Positions 1 to 13,900 of a DNA stretch of 64,000 nucleotides are shown here, one piece after another; the first letter of the stretch is position 1, and each line of letters opens with the position of its first letter. Source of the DNA: Scolanthus callimorphus (taxonomy: Eukaryota > Cnidaria > Anthozoa > Actiniaria > Edwardsiidae); assembly GCA_033964015.1 (NCBI GenBank), contig CM066914.1, positions 11,337,831 to 11,401,830 on the forward strand. Direction: 5' to 3'. The position numbers and the translations under genes are program-made. The notes under the pieces are model-generated. The model saw only the letters and a list, made by a program, of their open reading frames with translations. It did not search any database and had not been told where the DNA came from.

Positions 1-1440
1 CCTTGGAGTACAAGGAAATCTGGGACCCCAAGGACCCATTGGAGCAAAGGTTGGGGGCACATATTTAAAGTTTTAAAAACTACTGTTGCAGCGCAGCGTT
101 AAATTTATATATTTTGCTTTTTCATTTGTGCTTCTAGGGACAACCCGGTGAAACCGGGCCAGACGGAGAATTAGGTCCACCAGGAGGAAGGGTAAGCTTG
201 TACAATCCTTTTCTGTACATTTCCATCTTCACTGATTAACAGTACTTATGATCTATGTAGGGGCCTCCTGGGACATATGGCGATGAAGGGGCCAAAGGAC
301 CACGTGGACTGCAAGTGAGTCCCTTTTCCCCTACAGTTGATTTTATTCTCGAAACTCGAAACTGATCAGCCATATCGTTATTTAGGGACCTTCAGGGCCC
401 GTTGGCGGAGTTGGTGATAAGGTAAGGATTTCTGACATTATAAAACATAGACTGATGGTTTTATTTGGTGCCTGGTATGACTATACATCTACAATTCGTG
501 TGGTAAAAGAGTCGCTAGTTTTTGTTTTCTGACATTGTAAAACATGTTTTATTATTTGGTGCCTTGTATGACTATACATCGCAGGTAGATGTAGAGTTGT
601 TTGTGTAGTAAAAGAGTCGCTAGTGTATGTTTTCTGACCTCTTTTGGTGATCATATTGCTGTTGCATAACGCGATTTTTATCTTTTTCCCTTATCTCAGG
701 GGGATCGTGGCCCAGCGGTAAGTGGCTTGAACAACAATTTTTTCTAATTTCTCAGCAGAAGGCTACGCATACCAGGGAAAATATGGATATTGCGGTTGAT
801 CAGGGCAGATCCCAGTGAGGAGCCTATTGAGGTGTAAAGCGGAGCTGGGAAGTGGGATGGAGGAGGAATTAGCAATATCAAGTTCCATTTTTAACATATC
901 ATAAATGTGTCGCTAGAGATAGTTATACCACCCTCCAATATCCTAGCCTGCCCTTAAGGGCCTGACCTCTTTTGTTTCTTGAAAGGATTGCTTCATAGTT
1001 AAACATGGCATATCATAAAGAAAACTTTCTTTACACTAGAATCATCTTTTGTTTGCTTACTTTCTTATTTGTTGTTTTGTTTTTCATACTCAGGGACCAG
1101 ATGGAAAACCGGTAAGCTTCGACTTGATATACCTAATGAATTTGAAATTCATACTGAACTTGGCAATAGCTGATCACAGTTATTTTTATAGGGTCTTGCA
1201 GGACCTCCTGGGCCTCCGGGATCAACGGTAAGTTTGTTTTTTGAGTCATTGTGCTGACTAAGTTTGTGGTGAGCAAGCACGCGCCCGAACGTTTCGCACC
1301 ATTTTGTACCACCAAAATAAAATCCTGGATGGCGGTACGTGCGTAATGAGCCACTAGAAGTGTACGCCTATAACTAGAATAACAAAATCATCCAACCTTA
1401 TTTTCCTGACGTTTAGGGCGTAGTATCAAGTTCCATTCTG
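1..1440 (+). CDS. Collagen Gly-X-Y triple-helix exons
   Basis: Seven successive exons begin exactly at a Gly codon and encode uninterrupted Gly-X-Y triplets, for example GQPGETGPDGELGPPGGR (138-191) and GLAGPPGPPGST (1192-1227). Complete exons are 54, 54, 36, 18, 18 and 36 bases, all multiples of 9, the size rule known for fibrillar collagen genes. The exon 1417-1440 (GVVSSSIL) leaves the triplet pattern and marks the end of the helix. All introns here are phase 0. Confidence 0.92.
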
Positions 1441-3606
1441 GTGAGTTATATGCGATATGTTATATGGGAGTTTATTGCAACTGGAATTATTACCTATGAA
1501 TTATGATATTGCTACGTGTTTTCTTGTGGCCATGTGGCTTAATTAACCACTTTTATCTGCTTAGCTCAGCAGAAACCGTGCGTACGACCTCGAGGCTACG
1601 AAACCAGATACACGGCTATATAGAAGCTTTCTGGTGAGTTTTACTTCTCTATCTCTATTACTCTTCAATCCACTGCGGTCATGAATTGTCGTGTGATAAA
1701 AATCTTATACTATTACTATTCTATTAAGGGAGCACATGGCAAAGATCCAGACATTCCAGTTATTACAAAAGTAAGTCTGATATTCAGTATTCTATTAATT
1801 ATGTTTCATCTTCTCCAATAGACGAGTTGACACTCTCAGTTGCATAAGGAACAGCTAGTATGGACTTGAAACCGCGCGATGTGGAGACTTTTTAACACAT
1901 AAATTATAAGAGGAAGCCCTAAGATTTAGACTTTAGAGTAACGATGTTCAGCTTTCTACGAATAATTTCCTCCATCCTTCCCGGATTACCCATGATGCTA
2001 ACTCATCTATGCGATCGCTGTCAACGTCCAAGAGCTGAAATGATTGCTGTTTGTTCAGTCCTCAGATTTAGACACTGCGTTCATGTCACTAAGTCTAAGG
2101 GTAGATATTTTCAAAAGGCCACTTGGGAGCAAAACTCACCCCGCAAGAACTTGCAGAGATCTCAAATTCTGCCGTCCCGAGGTAGAAAACGGTGAGTGCT
2201 GTCTTAGATTGCACAAGCATCAGTCGCCGTTTTACCTGCAAAGAGATATGTGGAAAGAAGCTACTTTAAGTCAGTGCATTGTTTTTCCACAGGTGAATAT
2301 TGGATAGATCCTAACGATGGAATATCAAATGACGCCATTCTTGTTTACTGCGATTTTACACTTAATGCTTCCTGTATATCGCCATCTAAGTCACAGGTAA
2401 TGTTACAATCATGTATCTTCGTGTCTAGTACTCCGGGTCCTAAGATTGTATATTCCAACCTGAAGTATAGCAAAAAATATTCTAGAAAGTCACTCATGAT
2501 CGCCATCGATTACTGCAGGTTTAAATGACATTCCTTTGCTACGAGTCTGAAATACCAAATCTATTGCACTGCATTAACTATGGCCAAAGGAAAGGACTAT
2601 GACCGCTTGGCAGTACTCATTTGATAGTCTTACTTTCGGTAATACTGAAGGGAGACTTAAGGGTTAATAAGAGTAGGAAACTGCTGTTATCTAAATTTGT
2701 TAGCTTGTGGAGGCCATGCCTTTTTAGGACTTGTCTAATAACAGGTTTGCCGTCTTCTCATGCTTTTAGACGGAGAAAAAGAAATGGTTTACAGGCTCTG
2801 ACGAGTATAAATGGTTTTCAAGGGACTTCGATGGCTCCTCGCAGGTAAAGCGTCTCTTAGTAAGTCCTGTAAATCATGCTAATTCTATTCACTGGTCTAC
2901 TTTTCGCTCTTGTAGTTCCGGTACACGTCTGAGCCAAGTCAATTAGTGTTTCTGCGTCTACGGAGTCACCGCGCCGTCCAAAACATAACTTATCATTGCC
3001 GTAATTCTGCTGCATGGTATGACGAAGAGTCGCGTGACTATCGGAAGTCAATCAAGCTGAAGGGTGATAACGGCGTTGAGCTGCATGCTTCAAGTTCCAA
3101 TAAATACAAGCCTTCGGTGCTCAGAGATGACTGCCGGGTACGTACAAGGAATAAGATGAGGGGACAAGACCTCGTCATATGTCTCACTTCCACAATAACG
3201 CTCTACTATTCCGTATGGAGGAAAAATCCTATCTTTATTTCTTCTCATTGCTTTTTGGGCGTTAAACGCAAACAGGGTACTTGGGCTAGGTTCCTATTTT
3301 CTGAGCTCTGACTGGGGGGAGTCAGAAAGACGTTTTGACAAACCCTTGGAAACAATTAACTCACGTTCAACTCTCAAACAAACACCACATATTTGCAAAC
3401 TCTTGACGCAGTTAAGGGGTGCAACTTCCTCTGACTGATCTAGTCTCTTTTATCTCCAAGATTAAAGACGGTCGATGGCATAAAACAGTCATGGAGATAA
3501 ACACGGAAAGCACACACCGTCTTCCAATTCAAGATGTTGCTGTTTTTGATATTGGCGACCCGAGGAAGAATTTGGTTTAGAAATAGGCCCTGTTTGTTTC
3601 TCGTGA
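1..3606 (+). CDS. Fibrillar collagen, 3' part of gene (partial at left edge)
   Basis: Fifteen exons can be traced. They encode the end of a Gly-X-Y triple helix, a short telopeptide-like stretch and a COLFI C-propeptide, which in fibrillar collagens trimerises the chains before secretion into the matrix. Exons: 1-49, 138-191, 261-314, 386-421, 700-717, 1094-1111, 1192-1227, 1417-1440, 1565-1633, 1729-1770, 2059-2191, 2293-2396, 2770-2844, 2916-3137, 3461-3580 (or to 3606). Phases join without conflict. The 5' part lies outside the window. In the last exon the frame breaks near 3560, so the predicted protein loses the conserved C-terminal end; see findings. An AATAAA lies near 3907. The family call is firm; no orthologue can be named. 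Confidence 0.9.
428..633. repeat. Two-copy direct duplication (about 100 bp) in a collagen intron
   Basis: Two near-copies run from a TTTCTGACATT start through a shared ATGACTATACATC and GAGTCGCTAGT segment. The first copy starts about 7 bases after the donor of exon 386-421. It looks like a tandem duplication with later divergence. Confidence 0.65.
2059..3606 (+). CDS. Collagen COLFI C-propeptide exons, terminal frameshift
   Basis: The five exons encode PARTCRDLKFC, then GEYWIDPNDG, then QNITYHCRNS, then DDCR joined to IKDGRWHKTV, then RLPIQDVAVFDIGDP. This is the typical course of a fibrillar-collagen C-propeptide, with conserved cysteines and the N-linked site in NIT. After DIGDP the reading frame gives RKNLV and a stop at 3578-3580. 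The +1 frame from base 3561 reads EEEFGLEIGPVCFS and stops at 3604-3606, which is the expected family ending. One base is therefore missing close to 3560, through a real mutation or a sequence error. Confidence 0.9.
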
Positions 3607-4586
3607 TATTGCCATCCTAATGCGGTAAATACCAAGCCATAGCCCCCTACTTCGTCCATAACTAGGTCCGAGAAAAGGATTCTACGAGATGAATGAATTC
3701 AAAGGATATGCTTTTCAAGGACAAACGTCAAGCGTTCAACGTTAAAATTTGTGAGATAATAATAGGAATTTTTGTACCCATGCCTAAAGAGGAGACCAAT
3801 TAGTGCGAATTATTGATGAAATATCAAACTCGCACTTCTAACATTCCTTTCCTTCATAATGTGGATTGTTTAGGGTTTATAAGAAGTGTATATAAACAGA
3901 GGAACCAAATAAAAAACGAGAACTCTTAAACCTTTTCACAGTTCATTCAAGCGTATATTTAGCACTATGATATTAACTTTATCGCGAATCAAATCGTGTA
4001 GGGAAACAGGACTTCGATTGAAGAATTTTGGATTGACAAATAATTTTCGCCCTCGACAAATGTGTGTATTAAAGTTTATAAATGCTCTGTTATTCACAAT
4101 GTATTGGGATCCTACCATTTGGGAGCCCTGTTAATACTAAAAGTTTAAAAAGTCTCCCCTAAATCGATACCTCATTTGTATAACCGTTGATGATTCTCGT
4201 AAGTCTATTTTATAATCGGGTGCACCTGCAAAGTTAGCTCGAAATCTTTACATTCTTTCTATAGGGAGAGGCACCCATAAATTAGCTGTTAACTATGTAT
4301 TGGGCTTTCTAGTCTATTCTCCCATGGACAACCCCCCAGAGCGACCTCATTTTTGGACGAAGAATGAACTAATGAACCAAATAGAATTAAATGTCCACCA
4401 ATTCGAGTCAAACTTTAAAAGCACCGACATGTAACTCGGGAATATTATAATCTACGGAATTCCCCCCACCTGCACCTGCGAAAAATCTGTTCTGCAATAG
4501 GAGGTTTGCCAAGTTTTCTGAGTAGACCAAATAGTAAGTGATGATTTCGCTAATCGTGGTCATCGTTTGACAGCGACTATTAGATT
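3607..4586. other. Intergenic region between collagen gene and giant receptor gene
   Basis: No coding exon, RNA gene or clear repeat was recognised. It should hold the collagen 3' UTR (AATAAA near 3907) and the promoter and 5' UTR of the gene starting at 4587. No core promoter motif can be assigned with confidence. Confidence 0.6.
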
Positions 4587-4958
4587 ATGCAGTCCTGGAA
4601 AATAGGCAAGCGGAAGGTAAGTGAATTGGACATTTTTGCTCCCTTATTCTTTGTCTTTTCATTCACACATCGAGTATTATATGAGGTTAATTCATCCCAA
4701 GAACTTGATAAAATCCTGCCACTACTTGTGGAATACAATGACCCACTATTTGTAGTGTTTCTATTGTCTGGCATTAATATTATTTTTGTGAGAAGCTTCA
4801 CATAGTTCACCAATGTCCAAAATTTAGAGCGTTGCCGTTTTTGTTTTAAGTAACTTGGATAATATTCTCTGTCAGGTCATCGTCTTTCTCTTGGCAGTAC
4901 TTCTTATACTTCTCAGTTTCATCCCAGAACGGAGCGGCCGTGTACAAGCCCAAAACAG
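4587..4958 (+). CDS. Signal peptide exons of the giant receptor
   Basis: Exon 4587-4616 encodes MQSWKIGKRK and ends at a GTAAGT donor. Exon 4876-4958 continues VIVFLLAVLLILLSF followed by PERSGR. A basic N-terminus, a strong hydrophobic core and then a polar stretch are the layout of a secretory signal peptide (or signal anchor). An in-frame TAG directly upstream supports this ATG. The second exon ends in phase 2, while the next domain exon (6209) needs phase 1; a small exon between them may be missing. Confidence 0.75.
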
Positions 4959-7900
4959 GTAGAAATAACATCGTCATTAATTTTGTCTTATGTTATACGT
5001 TATACATCTTGATTTTTAGTATTGCTTTAAAAATACATTTGAAAAATACATGGCGCTTAATTCACTCCAAAAGATAGTCGTTTGAGAATATATAGCCCGG
5101 CAATTGTAACACAATACCCGATTGCGTCAGGTTGTAGTTCTACATGCTTGTTTTTGAAAGAAGCGATAACACCATCACAGCGCAGTGCATTGTTACAAAC
5201 ATCTGCAGGCGCGACCGCCAAACAAGAACTCGCCCACTAAATCACACGCACATGTCTGTGTCCTCGCTGCGTTGTCGAACGTTATTCAAGTTCCGTCCAT
5301 ATTCGATACTATTTTCAAGTCATGGTTCAAGCACCATCTTCGGCTATATGTTGACAGTGTATACTTCGTTCAATATCTTTGACAATTGACCGTGTTTTTG
5401 TTCTCTTCTCTGTTACGCCACGATCCAAACAAGTGGAGCGACTCAGACGTCTGGACAGAAAAATGCATGGCAAAATGTTAATAGTTGCCCAGGTACGGAT
5501 AACCAAACACCCAAAGTGTGTGTGTAATAAGCTCGATCGAGCTTTAGTGTAGACATTCTTTCTATTCTGCATTTGACCTTCAGAGGACACAGATAGATAG
5601 AGATAGATAAATGCATAAAATTAATCCTACTATCGAAGAAGTGTTGACGACTTGCACAAGTCTTCGAGTAACCTATTCCACACAAAAGCAAGCCTTCGAG
5701 TAACCTATTCCACACAAAAGCAAGTATTCGAGTAACCTATTCCACACAAAAGCACCCCTATAACAAATCGCCTCTTGCCGTGATTAGTCCTGTTCTAGTT
5801 CTGTGTTATCAGTTTAGATTTCATTATTTTGTTGTATGTGTACACAGTTTACAACATATATTTTCCCTCTATCTAAAGGCCCATAGTCAGTAACATAGTC
5901 AGTACATGAAAAAAAAGCACATTGAATGTAGAATAAATGTATCTAAAATAGCAAGAACCCTCTGCGCCCTTAAAACGCTTCACACAAGTGCATTACTGCA
6001 ACCTATGTCCATGTGGGAGCACTCGCGCTTGTCCATAAGTTGTCCATACTTGGTAATAAAAGCGCAACGACCAGTAATCAATGATTGGTATTCGGACTAG
6101 AGGATTTATTGAAAATAACCTGCTAAGAATGCAGTGTTCCTAGAATATTACGATACATCATCAAATGCACACTGGGCAATATCTAACTTATTGTCATCAT
6201 ACCACCAGGGGACTATCACTGGCCTTTGGCCTCCATAGTCGACAATGTCACAGCCGACGTCTCTTTACAGAAAAATGGAACAGTCCACGGAAGTGGCGTG
6301 TTAATAAAAGACGGGACACTGTCCATAATTGGTCAAGGCAGCTTTGTAGAGATTTTAGGCTTTGGAGACCAGTGTGTTAGTTTTCCAGATGCATGTTCCA
6401 TCGGCCTTACTGTCAGCGTCTGGCTTAAAGTCCAAGGTAATCATTTTCCTCGAATAATAAATCAACGTATCTCCGTTAAGTGCTGATGGTGACGATGTGG
6501 TAGTCATTATGATGTAGGTCGACTGTCGTGAAACCAATCGCAAAGTGATTACACCAATTCTGAATAAAACCTATAGGAGTGCATTTTACGTTTAAGTAAT
6601 CGCGAATTACTCACGACAGTCATCTGAAATGCGCTCTAATGAAGATGATAAGTATGATGTTAATGATCACGAGGAGGTAGAATTAACCATTATCCTGCGA
6701 GATTGCGCAGAATATCGTCTGATACTTAGCCGACGAGGGACGAAGTCCCGAGTTGGCTAAAATCAGACGATATTCTGCAAAATCGAGCAGGATAATGGTT
6801 TTATTATTCAGCACATCGATAGCACAAAAAAACCCGAAAAAAGTGACTTTTGTGTATTATTTACGAGCTCAAAACATCACATTTTCCTCAGAGACGGATA
6901 TCGCAGGATAGCTGTCATGTACAGAAGACAGCTATTGGCGTTCCAATGACCATATTTGGGCAGTGCATCGATGTGCTAAATAATAATATAGGATAGTTGT
7001 AGTGGTGGTGCTGGTGTTGGTAGATGAATATGGTGAATAACTGGACGAATGGTGAATGAATGATTCCATGTAAATATTGCAGATGTAGTGCTAACAGACA
7101 TGCTGTGACGCTGAATGTCGAAACGTAATTAAAACTAAGCCAACCAACCAGCAATTTTCAGTACACGTTACATCATTTCCTGTAAAACTGACAGCTTTAT
7201 TCAATTTTATGTTCTATAATGCAGCTCCTCGTGGCAAGTTGAGTTATATAATGACATCGACGGACGGTAGTGATCCTGGGTTTCGCATGTTCACAGCTCC
7301 CGACGACCTCCTTTATACAGAGGTGATAGTAGAGAACAAGAGATGGGTGGCGTCGATACCTAGCCTGCCAACTACTTGGACACACGTCACCTTCACCTGG
7401 AGTCAGTCAGCAGGGATAACCCTCTATGTCAACGGAACTTTCAAGAACAGACAACTTAATGCTTCTGTGAGTGATATGTAAATGTTTATTTCTGCCATCG
7501 CCCGCTGCGGCAAGCCTGGGGTCTGTTCACTGGGAACTAATACTATACACCACGACTAATGTGGGATGAAATGGCTATAGGCAACCTGAGCCTATAGTCC
7601 CTTTATTAAATCATGGAAGACATTATATATTACAATAAGTTAAATTACTCAATTATGCTGAGTTCCCAGTGAAGGTGGGGGGGGGGGGGGGGGGGAACAA
7701 GACAACACAAGCATCGTGTGAAGCACGATGCCGCCCTCTAAATAGCCGTGTATTATCAAGAAAATTTTCTTCTTTTAAATTCTCCTCTGTTTAGGATCAT
7801 AAGGGAAGCTCTGCTGACAATTTTACCGCGTTACGCATTGGACACTCTGGTCCTCAAGGTTTCTTGGCAAGTCAAATTCTCCAGTTGTACGACTTAATGA

Positions 7901-10900
7901 TATGGACTGATGTTCTCTCGGAAGAACTGATAAACTTCTACTTGAAGACAGGTCTGTTTTTTTTACTTTCTTGCTTGCTTGTTTATTTGCGTGTTTTATG
8001 TTAGAGCGGGGTTCAGATGAGTCTCAAAGCGTTTCTCATGCATTCTCATTTCTTCATATTTGGTGATCACGTGCATTTGCGTGATAGTGGCCGTAATCAG
8101 GCTGGCTTACAATCAACCACGTCTTCATTTTACGAGTGATAGTGGTTTACTGAAAGCTTGGGAAATCCACAAAACGGGGATAATCGTTTTATTCCTTAGG
8201 GTATAAACATTCACTTGAGTGCTGACTTTTAGCAGCGTCAGATATCTAAAGAGTCGAATGCTATCCCTTATTCGTGCCCATCATTGCTATCTGTTTAGGG
8301 TTGATCACATCGAATTCTTAGGGGTAAATTTCCATCATCTACGATAATGTTTTAGGAAGAGTGTTTTAGGGTTTTAAAAACTGAGTAGAGGGCTTGCTGG
8401 ATTAAATAGAACTGATCTCCGTGGCACATCTTGGTCTCTTGTTTACCAGAAACAACGGCCAACTGCTCTCTAATTCTCATGCGCGCAACACGTGTACACC
8501 ACTCCACCGGGCTAATTACAAGCTTGCACGAGGCGTCGTCATGGATACTTTGTTTACTCACGTTTTGTCCAAAACAAGACGCACTCTTAGTCTTTCCGTT
8601 TCTCGTTTCAGCGTGCACGTTCATCCAGAACGATCCCACCGCTAATTTTTCATGGACTGAAGGCGGAGTCTCCACAGGGACCCCGACAAGTATGACTGGG
8701 CCTTCTTCAGAAGCGCCAGGTAATGATATTTTGAACAAACCAAATAACGCGGGTCTACATCTGGAGCGTAATCCAAGAAGCCTTATGTTATTTTATTTTT
8801 TTGTTTAATCAATATTTAAGGACAATTGCCTCAAAAGCTATTCAGCTTATCAAGGAAGCTCTTGCCGATAACAATAATAATTTACAAAATAGTGGCACAA
8901 AAGATTACACAAAACGATTAGGCAAAGAGATAAATGCATGGACTTTATTTGCTTATTTTATTTGCTTGGACATTTTTATGAAATACAAAAAATTCATCTG
9001 CCTAACAACCGTTGCCGTTATAACAAAAGCTAGGACTCTGTTAATGATACCAGATGTTCAAATGTTTGCGATTGAAATAATAATGACTTATTAAATAATT
9101 TTTTAATATATGAAAGCACAAAAATACACCAAAGACATTGCATCTGTTGTTGCCATGGTTGAGGAATCCTTTCCGTAGACTTTCTATATGGGACGCTAGC
9201 CATACCGACATAAGACAAGTGCAAAAAAAGTTTTGTGTAGCGCTTCTCCATTGCTGTGCCATAGTAAGTTTTACCACTAGAAACTCGATAATCTCGAGGC
9301 TCAACCATATTCTATAGGATTATTCAAAGCTTCAGGAGGCTAGATTCCGCTAAGAAAATAGCACGAAAAAAGCGATATTAAGTATAATTCTCAATGTCCT
9401 GCAGTCCTGGACATCATGGGCTTACACACTGTATATAAATAATTGTGAAACAATTTTCAAACTGAAATGTTCCAATTCATGACTTTTTTGTGAACATAGT
9501 CCTGAATGTTCCAATTGTCTTCTATTTTTTGGAAAATTAAGACACCTATTACAAATTTTAGGGAAAACAGGTTCTTATATAAAGGGTGAAATTGTAGATT
9601 CTTACTTGCGGGTTTTTAATGTAGTGAACTTTCACATGATTTGTAATGAGGTTGTTGGTTCCTAGTTCACAGAAATCTGCCGTCCGACTACTACATCAAC
9701 TTCACTGAACAGAATAGTCTACAATTGGACATCCCATTGAACACGACGGCTCTGAAGAATTTTACAATTTGCTGGTGGTGCTTACCGACCGCAATTTATG
9801 AAAGGCAGTTGTTTAAATTGCTCGCTGAGGGTACTGAGTTCAGTTTGACAGTCTCTTTTAAATCCGGGTACATGACGACTACCTGGGTAAACGGGTAAGA
9901 CGGGAATGATTTCTCCTTGACCATTGGGCATAGGAGCGCTTTTCCTGCCGGGGAAACTTCAAGGTGAAAATGGTAGGATGACCGTCGGGAAGCCTGAATT
10001 CCCACCCTAAAAAATACCAGGTCAAAAGATTCCCACCCTGAAAGTCCCCGAAAACAGAGATACTACCACCCGAATATAGGGAGTGCCCCCCCCCCCCCCC
10101 CCCCATCCCACACCCCACCCCACCCCGCGGTGTGCTTATCATGCCCCAATTAGTGGCTTATACCTTTCAGTTTTTAATCTACAGAGGAATTTTCGGCCGC
10201 ACATGAATGTTTGTATTCATCGGTTTATTCAAACATCGTCAATATAACCATTTTTCCCCGTGTAACGACCGACACCCCGCGTACCGATAGATGTTACAGT
10301 CAAATGCTAATCATCAGTACATAACGAGCTTCGGTGTAAAGGTATTATCGGTATAACAACGAGAATCGGGCAGGCGCCCCTCGCGCAAACTCTATCCGAT
10401 TAATGTCCCTTGGAACACAATTATAACGGGGTTAAAAGTTTGATACCTAATTGCCTTTGCTTTGGTGTGATTTTGAAGGTTCCCATGAAAGAAATAAGCA
10501 GTGAAATTTCCGCCAAAAATTTGTCATGGAAACCTGAGGAATGTATATAGGAACTACAGGAATGTATATAGGATCACTATCACTCCAGTCATGGAACTAC
10601 AGGAATGTATATAGGATTGCCATTGGCAAAGATTTTCATGCTTTTAAGCATGCAACATTTCTGCGAACTTTGAATTTTTCTTTGAATTTTTCAATCAGAA
10701 TTGTTTGGCGGGACGATCGCAGCTTATCACTTACATTCACACTTTTTTTTTTTACTGTTTAGTAACAAGATGTTTGACTGCTTCGTGTTCAAATTGCTCG
10801 AAGTTCTAAAACAACTGTCTTAGTTCTATTTCACCATACTCCACATTTTGTCTAATTTAAAATTTTATCTTCATTGGCTAAAAAATTCATCGTTATTCTA

Positions 10901-13900
10901 TTTTTTCTTTTTACGTTATAGAGGGATTACAACTTCTTCTGAGTACAGCTTTTCCCTCAATATTGGACATTCTTTTGTGCCTCATATAACAGCGCCACCA
11001 AACAAGCAGCTGCTTATGAGATCAATGCTAAGCGATTAACGCTTGACATTGGTCAAGCATCCATTGCAGGCCAAATAAAAATCAAGATCAACTATGTTGG
11101 AAGTGCTAGGTTTGAAGGAAGTCTTCAAAATCTGAATGCGTGGAGCCGATCACTGAGTGACACGGAAATGAAGATGTTATTTGCGAGTTGCTCGGTGACG
11201 GAAGGTGATCTGCTTCGTTGGTCTAATGTGATGCATTATGTGCCTGCTGGAACCGCGCTCACTATCACTCCATCTGACCTATGCAAGACTGGTAAGTGTC
11301 GCACATCCTATTGTGTTGTTATTGTTTGTGGTGATGATGATATGTGCCTGCCGGAACCTCGCTCACTATCACTCCATCTGACCTATGCAAGACTGGTAAG
11401 TGTCGCACATCCTATTGTGTTGTTATTGTTTGTGGTGATGATGATGATATGTGTCTGGTGGAACCTCGCTCACTATCACTCCATCTGACCTATGCAAGAC
11501 TGGTAAGTGTCGCACATCCTATTGTGTTGTTATTGTTTGTGGTGATGATATTGATATGTGTCTGGTGGAACCTCGCTCACTATCACTCCATCTGACCTAT
11601 GCAAGACTGGTAAGTGTCGCACATCCTATTGTGTTGTTATTGTTTGTGGTGATGATATTGATATGTGTCTGGTGGAACCTCGCTCACTATCACTCCATCT
11701 GACCTATGCAAGACTGGTAAGTGTCGCACATCCTATTGTGTTGTTATTGTTTGTGGTGATGATATGATATGTGTCTGGTGGAACCTCGCTCACTATCACT
11801 CCATCTGATATATGCAAGACTGGTAAGTGTCGCACATCCTATTGTGTTGTTATTGTTTGTGGTGATGATGATGATATGTGTCTGGTGGAACCGCGCTCAC
11901 TATCACTCCATCTGACCTATGCAAGACTGGTAAGTGTCGCACATCCTATTGTGTTGTTATTGTTTGTGGTGATGATGATGATATGTGTCTGGTGGAACCT
12001 CGCTCACTATCACTCCATCTGACCTATGCAAGACTGGTAAGTGTCGCACATCCTATTGTGTTGTTATTGTTTGTGGTGATGATGATGATATGTGTCTGGT
12101 GGAACCTCGCTCACTATCACTCCATCTGACCTATGCAAGACTGGTAAGTGTCGCACATCCTATTGTGTTGTTATTGTTTGTGGTGATGATGATGATATGT
12201 GTCTGGTGGAACCTCGCTCACTATCACTCCATCTGACCTATGCAAGACTGGTAAGTGTCGCACATCCTATTGTGTTGTTATTGTTTGTGGTGATGATGAT
12301 GATATGTGTCTGGTGGAACCTCGCTCACTGTCACTCCATCTGACCTATGCAAGACTGGTAAGTGTCGCACATCCTATTGTGTTGTTATTGTTTGTGGTGA
12401 TGATGATGATATGTGCTGGTGGAACCGCGCTCACTATCACTCCATCTGACCTATGCAAGACTGGTAAGTGTCGCACATCCTATTGTGTTGTTATTGTTTG
12501 TGGTGATGATGATGATATGTGTCTGGTGGAACCTCGCTCACTATCACTCCATCTGACCTATGCAAGACTGGTAAGTGTCGCACATCCTATTGTGTTGTTA
12601 TTGTTTGTGGTGATGATGATGATATGTGTCTGGTGGAACCTCGCTCACTATCACTCCATCTGACCTATGCAAGACTGGTAAGTGTCGCACATCCTATTGT
12701 GTTGTTATTGTTTGTGGTGATGATGATGATATGTGCCTGGTGGAACCGCGCTCACTATCACTCCATCTGACCTATGCAAGACTGGTAAGTGTCGCACATC
12801 CTATTGTGTTGTTATTGTTTGTGGTGATGATGATGATATGTGTCTGGTGGAACCTCGCTCACTATCACTCCATCTGACCTATGCAAGACTGGTAAGTGTC
12901 GCACATCCTATTGTGTTGTTATTGTTTGTGGTGATGATGATGATATGTGTCTGCTGGAACCGCGCTCACTATCACTCCATCTGACCTATGCAAGACTGGT
13001 AAGTGTCGCACATCCTATTGTGTTGTTATTGTTTGTGGTGATGATGATGATATGTGTCTGGTGGAACCTCGCTCACTATCACTCCATCTGACCTATGCAA
13101 GACTGGTAAGTGTCGCACATCCTATTGTGTTGTTATTGTCTGTGGTTATTGTTTGTGGTGATGATGATGATATGTGTCTGGTGGAACCTCGCTCACTATC
13201 ACTCCATCTGACCTATGCAAGACTGGTAAGTGTCGCACATCCTATTGTGTTGTTATTGTTTGTGGTGATGATGATGATATGTGTCTGGTGGAACCTCGCT
13301 CACTATCACTCCATCTGACCTATGCAAGACTGGTAAGTGTCGCACATCCTATTGTGTTGTTATTGTTTGTGGTGATGATGATGATATGTGTCTGGTGGAA
13401 CCTCGCTCACTATCACTCCATCTGACCTATGCAAGACTGGTAAGTGTCGCACATCCTATTGTGTTGTTATTGTTTGTGGTGATGATGATGATATGTGTCT
13501 GGTGGAACCTCGCTCACTATCACTCCATCTGACCTATGCAAGACTGGTAAGTGTCGCACATCCTATTGTGTTGTTATTGTTTGTGGTGATGATGATGATA
13601 TGTGTCTGGTGGAACCTCGCTCACTATCACTCCATCTGACCTATGCAAGACTGGTAAGTGTCGCACATCCTATTGTGTTGTTATTGTTTGTGGTGATGAT
13701 GATGATATGTGTCTGGTGGAACCGCGCTCACTATCACTCCATCTGACCTATGCAAGACTGGTAAGTGTCGCACATCCTATTGTGTTGTTATTGTTTGTGG
13801 TGATGATGATGATATGTGCCTGGTGGAACCGCGCTCACTATCACTCCATCTGACCTATGCAAGACTGGTAAGTGTCGCACATCCTATTGTGTTGTTATTG

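Noticed and set aside
7676..7697. Homopolymer G/C tracts (also near 10086, 36668, 52760, 55409, 56653)
   Set aside because: Common simple-sequence tracts prone to length error; no sign of function.
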